This document shows, piece after piece, positions 23,636 to 31,264 of a stretch of DNA of 31,933 bases. The position numbers and the translations under genes were made by a program. Below the pieces are notes generated by a model. The model did no database searches and was not told the origin of the DNA. It worked only from the letters and a program-made list of their open reading frames with translations. Within the stretch, counting starts at the first letter, position 1, and every line of letters begins with the position of its first letter. This stretch comes from DAOUGC01 sp034429695 (lineage in GTDB: Bacteria > Chloroflexota > Anaerolineae > Anaerolineales > Anaerolineaceae). The stretch is from the NCBI GenBank assembly GCA_034429695.1, contig DAOUGC010000075.1:1-31933 (forward strand), read 5' to 3'.

Positions 23636-25176
23636 TGAAACCCCAATGGCGTCCATTCGCACCTTATGCTTTGATTTTGTCAGGCATTGCACTTCTGACC
23701 GCAGTCGGTTTTGCGGTTATTGATCGATCATTCAGCCTGGGTGTGCAAATTAGCCTGGGTGTGGTCGTGTTGGGTCTGGCGCTGGCCATCCTGCTGGATC
23801 CCAACCGTGCCCGTGAGCTACTCACTGGCCGGCAGGCTCGCTATGGCTCCAACGCGTTCCTGATGTTCATTGCCTTTCTGGGTATTCTGATCGTGCTCAA
23901 CTTCCTGGCTTTCAGAAACTCCCCCAACTGGGATCTGACCGAGGACAAAATCCACACCCTGGCTCCCGAGACGGTTGACCTGCTTGAGTCACTCGATCAA
24001 CCGGTACATGCCCTGGCTTTTTATACCGCCCGTCTCAATGCTGAAAACACCCGCATCATGCTGGAAAGTTTCAAAAATGGCAGTGACGGCAAGTTCACTT
24101 ATGAGTTTATCGATCCGGAAGCCAATCCGGTCGCAGCTGAAGGGATCACCCGTGATGGAACAATCGTGTTCACCATGGGAACCAACCGCGAAAGCGTAAC
24201 CTACGCCAGTGAAACCGAGTTTGCATCCGCCATTTTACGCCTGGCAAATCCCGGAGAAAGGGTCGTGTATTTCCTGACCGGCCATGGCGAATATGATCCG
24301 AACGAAGCCAGTGAAAATTCCTACAGCATGTTGAAGAGCACTCTGATCTCCAAAAATTATCAGGTGGAATTGCTCAACCTGCAGGCTTCCCCCACCATTC
24401 CGGAAAATGCGCTGGCGGTCATCATCGCTGGTCCTCAAGTCCCGGTGACCCAGCCGGAAGTCGACCTTCTCAAGACTTTTATTGAAAATGGCGGCGGCGT
24501 CATCTATCTCAGCGAACCCCCGGCGCTTTTCCCACAAACCGATGGGCAGGCTGATCCTCTGGCTGATTATCTGACCGAGAGTTTCGGAATCCTGTTTGGG
24601 AACAACATTGTCATCGATCCCAACATCGATCCCCCCCTAATTGCCATCTCTGCCGGGTACGGCGAGCATCCGACCACTGAAAAACTCAACCGGGTCAATA
24701 CGTTATTCCCCACCGCCCGCAGCGTCTCACTGGTTCCATCTGATGAGGCTCTTACTGCCACTTCATTGGTAACCACCGGTGCAAATGCCTGGGGCGAGGC
24801 GGATATTACGTCCATCGAATCCAACCAGGTTTCCTTTGACTCCGCCACCGATCTATCCGGTCCAGTTGACCTGGGCGTGGCTTATGAAGATGCCATGTCA
24901 GGAGGCCGTTTGGTTGTGATTGGCGATTCCGATTTCGCCAGCAACACCTATTTCGCTCAATTGGGCAACGGGGATTTCGCAGTAAATGTAATCGATTGGG
25001 TCTCAGAACAGGATAACATGATCAATCTGACCCCCAAGAACAACACCCAGCGCGTGCTGGTTCCGCCCTCAAACCTGACCATGGGCATGCTTCTTCTTGG
25101 TCTGGTGTGCGTCCTGCCTGGTGCCGTGGTCTTCCTGGGTGTCTTTGCATGGATCAACCGCCGGAAACGAGGTTAA
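23635..25176 (+). CDS. GldG-family ABC auxiliary protein
   Basis: A 513-residue protein with about three N-terminal membrane helices (first 95 residues), a large soluble domain of the ABC_transp_aux/GldG type, and a C-terminal helix followed by NRRKRG. The soluble part contains YFLTGHGEYDPNEASENSYS and VIIAGPQVPVTQPEV, characteristic of the family. In Bacteroidota GldA, GldF and GldG are linked to gliding and type IX secretion, but the same trio occurs widely without gliding. ATG 23635 has GGAGG eight bases upstream and overlaps the permease stop. DUF4340 follows after four bases. Confidence 0.92.
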   Translation: MKPQWRPFAPYALILSGIALLTAVGFAVIDRSFSLGVQISLGVVVLGLALAILLDPNRARELLTGRQARYGSNAFLMFIAFLGILIVLNFLAFRNSPNWDLTEDKIHTLAPETVDLLESLDQPVHALAFYTARLNAENTRIMLESFKNGSDGKFTYEFIDPEANPVAAEGITRDGTIVFTMGTNRESVTYASETEFASAILRLANPGERVVYFLTGHGEYDPNEASENSYSMLKSTLISKNYQVELLNLQASPTIPENALAVIIAGPQVPVTQPEVDLLKTFIENGGGVIYLSEPPALFPQTDGQADPLADYLTESFGILFGNNIVIDPNIDPPLIAISAGYGEHPTTEKLNRVNTLFPTARSVSLVPSDEALTATSLVTTGANAWGEADITSIESNQVSFDSATDLSGPVDLGVAYEDAMSGGRLVVIGDSDFASNTYFAQLGNGDFAVNVIDWVSEQDNMINLTPKNNTQRVLVPPSNLTMGMLLLGLVCVLPGAVVFLGVFAWINRRKRG

Positions 25177-25180
25177 TTTC

Positions 25181-25735
25181 ATGGTCAAGAAACCCACTTG
25201 GATTTTATTGGCCATTCTGGTGGTGATCGTGGGCGTTACATTTTTCCTGGAGTCAAAAGACATCCGCTACAGTCAGGAGACCCCCACACCCACCCCCGGC
25301 GTCATGTTATTTGCATCAGGGTTGACCGAAAACCTGGCGCGTATCGAATACACTGCCAGTGGCGCAGAACCCATTGTCCTGGCAAAAGATGCCAGCAATC
25401 AATGGTCATTCGCCAATCTGCAAGCTGATCCCGTCAACCAGGGTACGGTCCTCTCGGCGTTATCCAACCTGGCAGCAGCCCAGGTCCAGTCTGAGGTTGC
25501 CTTGGACACTGACCCTGCCTTTACGGGTATGAACCAGCCCACTGCGACCCTCACCCTGACGGAAGTCACTGGAACGGTTCACACCCTGAAAATTGGCCAA
25601 CTCACCCCGGTCGGTAACGGATATTATTGCATGATCGAGGGCGATGTCACCTTAAAAATACTCAATCGTTACACCATTGAAGATGTAATGAGCGCCCTGT
25701 CAATGGAGAGCCTTACCGCCCCGGCCATTCAATAA
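25181..25735 (+). CDS. DUF4340 family protein
   Basis: A 184-residue protein with one N-terminal helix (about 7-23, signal anchor), then a soluble domain outside the membrane. The pattern NQWSFANLQADPVNQGTVLSAL and LTLTEVTGTVHTLKIG corresponds to DUF4340, commonly the last gene of GldF/GldG-like ABC operons. Family function is unknown; position suggests an extracytoplasmic accessory of the exporter. ATG 25181 has GAGG about nine bases upstream; the same frame is open further left but overlaps the GldG gene. A terminator follows about 110 bases downstream. Confidence 0.88.
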   Translation: MVKKPTWILLAILVVIVGVTFFLESKDIRYSQETPTPTPGVMLFASGLTENLARIEYTASGAEPIVLAKDASNQWSFANLQADPVNQGTVLSALSNLAAAQVQSEVALDTDPAFTGMNQPTATLTLTEVTGTVHTLKIGQLTPVGNGYYCMIEGDVTLKILNRYTIEDVMSALSMESLTAPAIQ

Positions 25736-25805
25736 TGGTGTGCGGCGGATTGGTGCCCCATTTCACAAGGTATTGCTTTTTACCTTAAAAAATAGTATTC
25801 TGAAT

Positions 25806-25829
25806 TGAAGGATTCATCGGAATCCTTCA
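25806..25829 (+). promoter_or_regulatory. Perfect hairpin in the rpoD upstream region
   Basis: GAAGGATTC and GAATCCTTC (25807-25815 and 25820-25828), with one more T-A pair outside, form a 10-bp stem with an ATCG loop. There is no U-run on either side. The 8-base GAAGGATT recurs exactly at 25952-25959, over the rpoD ribosome-binding site, so AATCCTTC in this hairpin could pair with either copy. A possible promoter, TTGCTT (25773-25778) and TATTCT (25796-25801), would begin transcription right at the hairpin. Confidence 0.55.
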
Positions 25830-25843
25830 TAAGCGGGTCATTC

Positions 25844-25887
25844 TCCGGCATTGGTTTGCCCTGATAGATCAATGCCGGATATTTTTT
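25844..25887 (+). terminator. Rho-independent terminator (ABC operon end, or rpoD leader attenuator)
   Basis: A 10-bp stem, TCCGGCATTG (25844-25853) with CAATGCCGGA (25870-25879), has a 16-base loop and is followed by TATTTTTT. It most simply ends the ABC exporter operon. If rpoD is also transcribed from further upstream it would act as an attenuator. Confidence 0.82.
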
Positions 25888-25925
25888 GTATATAAGTGCC
25901 CCCGGGCATTTGCACGCCAAATTTC

Positions 25926-25957
25926 GTGGAGCCGGCTCTCCGGACCACATAGAAGGA
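25926..25957 (+). promoter_or_regulatory. GC-rich hairpin next to the rpoD ribosome-binding site
   Basis: GTGG(25926-25929)-AG-CCGG-CTCT-CCGG-A-CCAC(25945-25948) folds into a bulged stem just before AAGGA (25953-25957), the only Shine-Dalgarno candidate. That site is 13 bases from the ATG at 25971, longer than usual, and abuts an in-frame TTG at 25959. A lone -10 (TATAAG, 25891-25896) lies upstream, giving a short leader containing this hairpin. Confidence 0.45.
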
Positions 25958-25970
25958 TTTGACTGTTGTC

Positions 25971-27179
25971 ATGGATGATGAGTTGATGCATGTAGTTGAT
26001 GACGAGGAAGAATACAGCGCCATCTCCCGGTTGATCGAACTGGGTCGTCAAAAAGGTTATGTAACCATTGACGATATTTTGCATTTCTTCCCCGAGGCTG
26101 AACAGGATGTTGAGCAACTGGAAGAGGCTTTTGCCGCTTTGATGAGCGCCGGTGTTGCATACCTTGAGGATAGCCCAACCGAGGAACCCAGCGATGATGA
26201 AATAACCGGCAATACCGCTGCCGAAGAAGAGCACCTTCCCAGCATTTCGCTCGATGACCTGGCCAATATTGATACCGATGATACCATTGGTCTTTACCTC
26301 AAAGAGGTTTCACGCGTCCCCCTGCTGACCGCAGAAGAAGAGGTGGAACTGGCTCAGCGGATCGAACGCGGACGCATGGCAAGAGAGGAATTGGCCCGCG
26401 GTAATGTTAGCACCCGCCGCAGAATGGAACTGCGCCGTCTGATCGAGGATGGTTGGGCTGCCCGTGAGCACCTGATTACGGCAAACAGCCGCCTGGTCAT
26501 CTCAGTTGCCAAGAAGTATATGGGGCGCGGCGTGCCCTTTCTGGATCTAATCCAGGAAGGCAACATCGGCTTGATCCGCGCCACCAAGAAGTTTGACTAT
26601 CGCCGCGGACACAAATTCTCCACCTATGCAACCTGGTGGATCCGTCAGGCTGTCACCCGCGCAATTGCTGATCAGGGCCGCACCATTCGCGTCCCGGTTC
26701 ACATGGGTGATCAGATCAACAAACTTCTTCGCGTTCAACACCAGCTCACCCAGCGTCTGGGTCGTGAGCCGTCTGTGGAGGAATTGGCTGAAGCCCTGGA
26801 TGTTCCGCCCAAGAAAGTGGAAAATATGATCCAGGTAGCCCGGCGCCCGCTTTCGTTGGAAACCCCCACCGACGATGAAGAAGACAGCGTCCTGGGAGAC
26901 TTCATTGAGGATGATGAAGCCCCTCCGCCTGATGATACCGCCACGTATAACCTGCTGCGTGAACATCTGGAAGAAGTACTCAATACCCTGCCGCCCCGCG
27001 AGGTACGTATTTTGCAGCTCCGTTACGGCTTGCTGGATGGTCAGGCATACACGTTGGAAGAGGTTGGTCGGAAAATGGGCGTAACCCGTGAAAGAGTTCG
27101 CCAGATTGAAGCGCAGGCGCTCTCACGGCTGCGCCACCCTACCATCCGACGCAAATTACGTGATTACCTCGGCGAATAA
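25971..27179 (+). CDS. rpoD: Primary RNA polymerase sigma factor (sigma-70/RpoD)
   Basis: A 402-residue sigma factor. Region 1.1 is short (about 14-65), followed by an acidic linker. Region 1.2 is DTIGLYLKEVSRVPLL, regions 2.1-2.4 run through LDLIQEGNIGLIRATKKFDY and TYATWWIRQAVTRAIADQGR (-10 recognition), region 3 follows, and region 4.2 is TLEEVGRKMGVTRERVRQIE (-35 recognition). The fully conserved WWIRQ and RTIRVP segments mark it as group 1 or close group 2; another copy elsewhere cannot be excluded. Start choice is uncertain because the Shine-Dalgarno is 13 bases from the ATG. A long hairpin follows the stop. Confidence 0.95.
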   Translation: MDDELMHVVDDEEEYSAISRLIELGRQKGYVTIDDILHFFPEAEQDVEQLEEAFAALMSAGVAYLEDSPTEEPSDDEITGNTAAEEEHLPSISLDDLANIDTDDTIGLYLKEVSRVPLLTAEEEVELAQRIERGRMAREELARGNVSTRRRMELRRLIEDGWAAREHLITANSRLVISVAKKYMGRGVPFLDLIQEGNIGLIRATKKFDYRRGHKFSTYATWWIRQAVTRAIADQGRTIRVPVHMGDQINKLLRVQHQLTQRLGREPSVEELAEALDVPPKKVENMIQVARRPLSLETPTDDEEDSVLGDFIEDDEAPPPDDTATYNLLREHLEEVLNTLPPREVRILQLRYGLLDGQAYTLEEVGRKMGVTRERVRQIEAQALSRLRHPTIRRKLRDYLGE

Positions 27180-27192
27180 TTATTTAAAATCC

Positions 27193-27231
27193 ATATCAAA
27201 CAAACGCTCCGACGGGGCGTTTGTTTGATAT
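27193..27231 (+). terminator. Long hairpin terminator after rpoD
   Basis: A perfect 15-bp stem (27193-27207 with 27217-27231), ATATCAAACAAACGC against GCGTTTGTTTGATAT, can extend by three further pairs around a GAC loop. The A-rich left and T-rich right arms allow termination in both directions, although no separate U-run follows. Confidence 0.75.
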
Positions 27232-27280
27232 ATCTCACCCATCCGACCAATATTTCAAGATTACCAGAACGGTATGACAC

Positions 27281-27309
27281 TTGCACGATTAAAAGGAATG
27301 GTGCATACT
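27281..27309 (+). promoter_or_regulatory. Weak candidate promoter of the TPR/P-x-W-L gene
   Basis: TTGCAC (27281-27286), a 17-base spacer and CATACT (27304-27309) lie between the rpoD terminator and the gene. Both boxes are poor matches, but spacing is right and the ribosome-binding site GGGAGG follows at 27316-27321. Confidence 0.35.
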
Positions 27310-27329
27310 AGTACTGGGAGGTTTCCCTT

Positions 27330-30300
27330 ATGGCAAAGATAAATTTGCGTGCTTACAATCGGGAAATTGAAGACCTGATCGACAAGGGACAGGCCGAACA
27401 GGCCATTGCCCATTGTCGGTACATCCTGAAACAGTATCCCAAACACGTAGATACTTACCGTCTGCTTGGAAAAACGTATTTGGAAAGCCAAAGATACACC
27501 GAGGCAGCCGATATTTTCCAACGCGTGCTGGCGGTTGTTCCAGATGATTTTGTAGCCCAGTTGGGTATGAGCATCATCCGCGAAGATGAGGGCAATCTGG
27601 AAGCCGCTTTATGGCATATGGAACGCGCTTTTGAGGTGCAACCATCCAACTCTGCCATTCAGGACGAACTTCGCCGTCTTTATGGCCGCAGGGATGGCGT
27701 GGAGCCACCCCGCGTGCGCCTGACCCGCGGCGCATTGGTTCGGATGTATTTCCGCGGCGAGTTGTATGCACAAGCCATCGCTGAAGCGCGCGCAGCTCTT
27801 GCCGAAGACCCCACCCGCCTTGATGTCGACATCATGCTGGCCCGCACTTACTATCAGTCAGGCCAAAAAGTGGAAGCAACCGAGGTTGCAACCCGGCTGG
27901 TCCGGAAACTTCCCTACTGCATGGAAGCTACACGTATCCTTGCCGAAGTGCTCCCGGGAACACAGCGGGCAAATGATGCGAAAACGTACCAGCAAAGTCT
28001 GGTTGGCCTCGACCCGTACTATGCCCATGTGAACAAAGCCATGCCAACCGTTGAACAAATCCCGGATCAAGCCATCATGGTGGAACATCTGGATTGGGTT
28101 CCCGGTGACATGGACACCAGGCAGCCAGAATGGGCTTCCAGTGTGGGTGTAAGCATTGATGATGAAGCCGCAAATGTTCCAGACTGGCTTGGCTCACTCC
28201 AGACCGGCAACGACGAACCTGGTCAGGGATCAACACCTGTTGCCGGGTTGCCCGCACAAACTGCACCTTCCTCTCCGGTTGATAGTGTCATCCCTGCAGA
28301 CGACACCGAGCCAGAGAGTGGCGTCATTCCGGATTGGATGACATCTGCCGGATGGGCGGTCAGGCCGGAAGGGATTACCGAAGAAGCACCCGTGTCGGCC
28401 GTATCTGACGAAGAGGAAGAACTGGAACCCAACCTTGCCCCTGCCGACATTCCTGATTGGTTGCAATCCATGGCGCCAACCAGCCTGCCGGAAGAGGTAG
28501 ATGATGCTGAGCGGTTGAACCTGCTTGATCAGATTCTGCCTGAACGAAACGAGCAACCCGAAACTCCCGCACAACCGCTTCAGGCGCCTGATGAACCAAC
28601 TGAGATCTCCTCACCAGTTTCTCCAGATGAAAGCAGCAGCGCACTTCCTAAATGGATGTCATCCGATCAACCTTCACAAGATGAGCAACTGCCGTCCTTT
28701 GACCTTCCTGATTGGATCCAACCGGAAGCGGAGAACGAAACCACATCGAATGAAACATCATCAGCCCCCACTGAAGATACACCTCTTGATCAGTCCCAAA
28801 GGGAGCTGCCTGAATGGCTATCTCCAGAAACCCCGGAGCCCCAGGCGGCCATTGATGAAAACATCCCGAGTTGGCTGACGCCAACAGCAGATACTGACAG
28901 CCAGGCAAACGTCCCGGAATGGTTTGATCAGGAACCCAAACCCGAGGAACAGGCACCCGTCACACCTGCATCAAGCAGTGAGCCAATCATTACACCGCCC
29001 ACAGAGGAGCTTCCATCCTGGCTTGCTGCACTGGAGGATGAAAGTAGCGAAACCGGCGCTGGCTCTGAACCCATGCCGGATTGGTTGCGCGAACTCGCTG
29101 ATGATGACGAGCCTGCCCAATCGCAAGCTGCTCCGGTTGAGTCAACCTCAAGCGAACCCGCTGAAACCACCCCACCGCCTGCCTCAGAACGGTTACCTGA
29201 ATGGCTCGAAGGATTCCCCGACACCGGGCAGATTGACCTGTATCAGGAAACACGCCAGGTGAGTACACACGAACTGGAGTCGTCCATCCAGTCTCCCCAG
29301 TCTCCCCAGTCTCAACAGACCCCGGAAACACCGGCAGCCGGGAATGGTGAAGATATTGATGCAGCAGTGGCGTGGCTGGAGTCTCTCGCGGAGCGTCAGG
29401 GAGCAGATCAGGAAACCCTTGTCACCGATCCCGCTGAAAGAACTGAACATCCTCCTCGTTGGGTTGAAGAACAAGCCGAACAAACACAAACCGCGGAACC
29501 AGGTGGAGAAATTCCTCAACCGGTCCAACAAATATCCCCCGATGCCCTGACTGTGCCCATCCAAAGTATCCAGGAGCCTGAGCTAGACATTCCAGAGCCT
29601 GAACCCCTGCCGGATTGGTTGGACAGCATGGAAACCACCGTCCCGGTGAATACGGTTCCTGAACAACAACCTGAAACCATGGAACCAGAGCCTGTGGCGC
29701 CTGTTCACGTGCGGCCACCTGTTGCGGGTAATGAAGATACCGTTGAAGACTCAACCAATGGCGCTCCTGTGGATATCTCCGATCAGACTTTTGCATGGTT
29801 GGAAGCCCTGGCCGCCCGGCAGGGAGCAACCGAAGGATTGCTGACCGAACCAGAAACCCGTGACGAAGAGACACCCGATTGGATCGCCAGCGCAGGATCG
29901 ATGGAAAGTGGAGAACCGCAGGAATCGGCCCAGCCTGATGTCTCGTCTCAGCAGGAAAGCCCTGCTCCAGAAGCAGAAGAAAGCTCCTTGCCGACACCTG
30001 ATGAACAGGAACTGCCCGACTGGATGGGCGAAGAGTCGTCACCACCCGTATCGGCTCAACCCGAAGATGTAACTGAACCTGCCTCATCAGAGACTGCATT
30101 ACCATCATGGTTGCAGGCATCTGAGCAGGAGATCGAACCGGAACCCGAAATCATTCCCGAATCGCCCCCACCTGCCTCTGAACAGGCTTTGCCGGCATGG
30201 CTGCAGGCGATCGCCGATGAGGAAGGAGAGCCGGTTTCCGATGAACCCCAATCCACTACAGATATTCCCACGTGGATGCAGGATTCTGAGGAGGACCAGG

Positions 30301-31148
30301 GTGATGAACAATCTGCCGCCGGGGATGAGGAAACCCGGGATTCGGCATTACCCGAATGGTTGCGTCAGGTATCCATCGAAGAAGATATCCCCGACTCAGA
30401 GTCCACCCCTGAGGAGACCCCTGTGGTGGCGGATACTCAACCTGTTCAGTGGGTGCCGGAATCGTCTCTTAGCGAGACCCAACCAGTCACGGGTGAGTTT
30501 GCCGTGAACGATGAAGAAACCCAACCCATCACCGGTGGTATGGAAACCTTGGATGAAGAAACCATGCCAGTGGATGCGAGCCATGATGAAGCATCCGAGG
30601 TAACCGGTCAAATAAACATTCCCGATGAAGAGGTTCCCCAGGTGGAGGAAGTCGCATCGCCCGTCCAGGAACCATCCATGTCGGCTTACGGGGAACCGGA
30701 AGCGGCGCAAATCGAGGAAGTGGGCTTGGAAACCGATTCCCCATCGAGTGAACCGGAACCTGTACAGGAACAGCCGGTGCAGGAAGCCGAAACGCCTGTC
30801 ATGGAACAGGCTGTTCAGGAAGCTGAAGACCAGACACCGCCTGAACCAATGCCGGAACCGGTTCAAACCACCCCATCCTCAGATGAGAGCCTGGATCCCT
30901 ACGAGTTGCTCAAACGCGCCAGGCAAGCCATGGAAAGCCGCGATCTGATCACCGCCATCGAAATCTATAACCGCCTGATTGACATGGGGTATGAGTTGGA
31001 GGAGATCATCCTTGACTTGCGAAACGCCCTCTATCGTGACCCGGTGGATATCGGGTTGTGGCAATCTCTGGGAGATGCCTATTTGCGCAGCAATCGTATT
31101 CAGGATGCTTTGAACAGCTACACCAAAGCAGAAGAACTGTTGCGCTAA
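27330..31148 (+). CDS. Giant TPR protein with acidic, disordered linker carrying repeated P-x-W-L motifs
   Basis: A 1272-residue protein. Residues about 5-225 form five to six tetratricopeptide repeats, for example in EQAIAHCRYILKQYPKHVDT and YTEAADIFQRVLAVVPDD. From about 270 to 1185 the chain is rich in Glu, Asp, Pro, Ser, Thr and Gln, and surely disordered. It is punctuated by 19 short motifs of the form [ILVMTP]-P-x-W-[LMIFV]. Two copies of a longer module begin at about 675 and 815 (AWLESLAERQGA, AWLEALAARQGA). Residues 1186-1272 contain two more TPR-like repeats. There is no signal peptide or membrane helix, so it is cytosolic. ATG 27330 has GGGAGG eight bases upstream. It lies between rpoD and ndk. 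I recognise the architecture as a scaffold, but no function; the name is descriptive. Confidence 0.9.
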   Translation: MAKINLRAYNREIEDLIDKGQAEQAIAHCRYILKQYPKHVDTYRLLGKTYLESQRYTEAADIFQRVLAVVPDDFVAQLGMSIIREDEGNLEAALWHMERAFEVQPSNSAIQDELRRLYGRRDGVEPPRVRLTRGALVRMYFRGELYAQAIAEARAALAEDPTRLDVDIMLARTYYQSGQKVEATEVATRLVRKLPYCMEATRILAEVLPGTQRANDAKTYQQSLVGLDPYYAHVNKAMPTVEQIPDQAIMVEHLDWVPGDMDTRQPEWASSVGVSIDDEAANVPDWLGSLQTGNDEPGQGSTPVAGLPAQTAPSSPVDSVIPADDTEPESGVIPDWMTSAGWAVRPEGITEEAPVSAVSDEEEELEPNLAPADIPDWLQSMAPTSLPEEVDDAERLNLLDQILPERNEQPETPAQPLQAPDEPTEISSPVSPDESSSALPKWMSSDQPSQDEQLPSFDLPDWIQPEAENETTSNETSSAPTEDTPLDQSQRELPEWLSPETPEPQAAIDENIPSWLTPTADTDSQANVPEWFDQEPKPEEQAPVTPASSSEPIITPPTEELPSWLAALEDESSETGAGSEPMPDWLRELADDDEPAQSQAAPVESTSSEPAETTPPPASERLPEWLEGFPDTGQIDLYQETRQVSTHELESSIQSPQSPQSQQTPETPAAGNGEDIDAAVAWLESLAERQGADQETLVTDPAERTEHPPRWVEEQAEQTQTAEPGGEIPQPVQQISPDALTVPIQSIQEPELDIPEPEPLPDWLDSMETTVPVNTVPEQQPETMEPEPVAPVHVRPPVAGNEDTVEDSTNGAPVDISDQTFAWLEALAARQGATEGLLTEPETRDEETPDWIASAGSMESGEPQESAQPDVSSQQESPAPEAEESSLPTPDEQELPDWMGEESSPPVSAQPEDVTEPASSETALPSWLQASEQEIEPEPEIIPESPPPASEQALPAWLQAIADEEGEPVSDEPQSTTDIPTWMQDSEEDQGDEQSAAGDEETRDSALPEWLRQVSIEEDIPDSESTPEETPVVADTQPVQWVPESSLSETQPVTGEFAVNDEETQPITGGMETLDEETMPVDASHDEASEVTGQINIPDEEVPQVEEVASPVQEPSMSAYGEPEAAQIEEVGLETDSPSSEPEPVQEQPVQEAETPVMEQAVQEAEDQTPPEPMPEPVQTTPSSDESLDPYELLKRARQAMESRDLITAIEIYNRLIDMGYELEEIILDLRNALYRDPVDIGLWQSLGDAYLRSNRIQDALNSYTKAEELLR
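28176..30362 (+). repeat. Degenerate protein-level repeat: 19 copies of P-x-W-[LMIFV] within the TPR gene
   Basis: Copies begin at residues near 283, 333, 374, 438, 458, 493, 512, 528, 561, 582, 622, 708, 760, 848, 895, 924, 954, 979 and 1007. Examples are VPDWL, IPDWM, LPEWL, IPSWL, LPAWL and IPTWM. Spacing varies from 16 to about 88 residues, and codon choice differs from copy to copy, so this is conserved at the protein level and is not a recent DNA tandem array. The third position is mostly Asp, Glu or Ser. A further QPEWA near 270 looks like a decayed copy. Confidence 0.88.
29289..29315 (+). repeat. 9-base tandem repeat, three units
   Basis: CAGTCTCCC occurs twice in a row, followed by CAGTCTCAA, encoding QSPQSPQSQ inside the linker. 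Units of nine bases keep frame when gained or lost, so length variation here would not break the protein. Confidence 0.8.
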
Positions 31149-31172
31149 CACCAACCTCACAATGTGATTGAT

Positions 31173-31208
31173 CAGAGAGCCGGAGATTTTTATTTCTCCG
31201 GCTCTCTG
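31173..31208 (+). terminator. Strong hairpin between the TPR gene and ndk
   Basis: A perfect 14-bp stem, CAGAGAGCCGGAGA (31173-31186) with TCTCCGGCTCTCTG (31195-31208), has the loop TTTTTATT. The U-run is in the loop and not after the stem, so it may be a weak terminator, an mRNA 3'-end stabiliser or a processing site. Confidence 0.6.
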
Positions 31209-31211
31209 CGG

Positions 31212-31217
31212 TAAAAT
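31212..31217 (+). promoter_or_regulatory. Possible -10 box of ndk
   Basis: TAAAAT at 31212-31217 lies about 47 bases before the ndk start. The expected -35 position falls in the loop and stem of the preceding hairpin and is a poor match. Confidence 0.35.
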
Positions 31218-31264
31218 AACACCTGTCCGGTTTTCTCCGGGCTATTTTATGGGAGGAATACGCA

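Noticed and set aside
25897..25908. TGCCCCCGGGCA palindrome upstream of rpoD as an operator
   Set aside because: The arms are five bases with a two-base centre in a GC-rich run; easily expected by chance.
29422..30120. Open frame of 232 codons opposite the P-x-W-L linker
   Set aside because: Arises because the repetitive GC-rich coding strand lacks stop complements; no ribosome-binding site or domain.
28176..30362. Repeated blocks in the large gene as a possible CRISPR array or DNA tandem repeat
   Set aside because: Similarity is at the protein level only, with variable spacing and different codons, and the frame stays open through 1272 codons.
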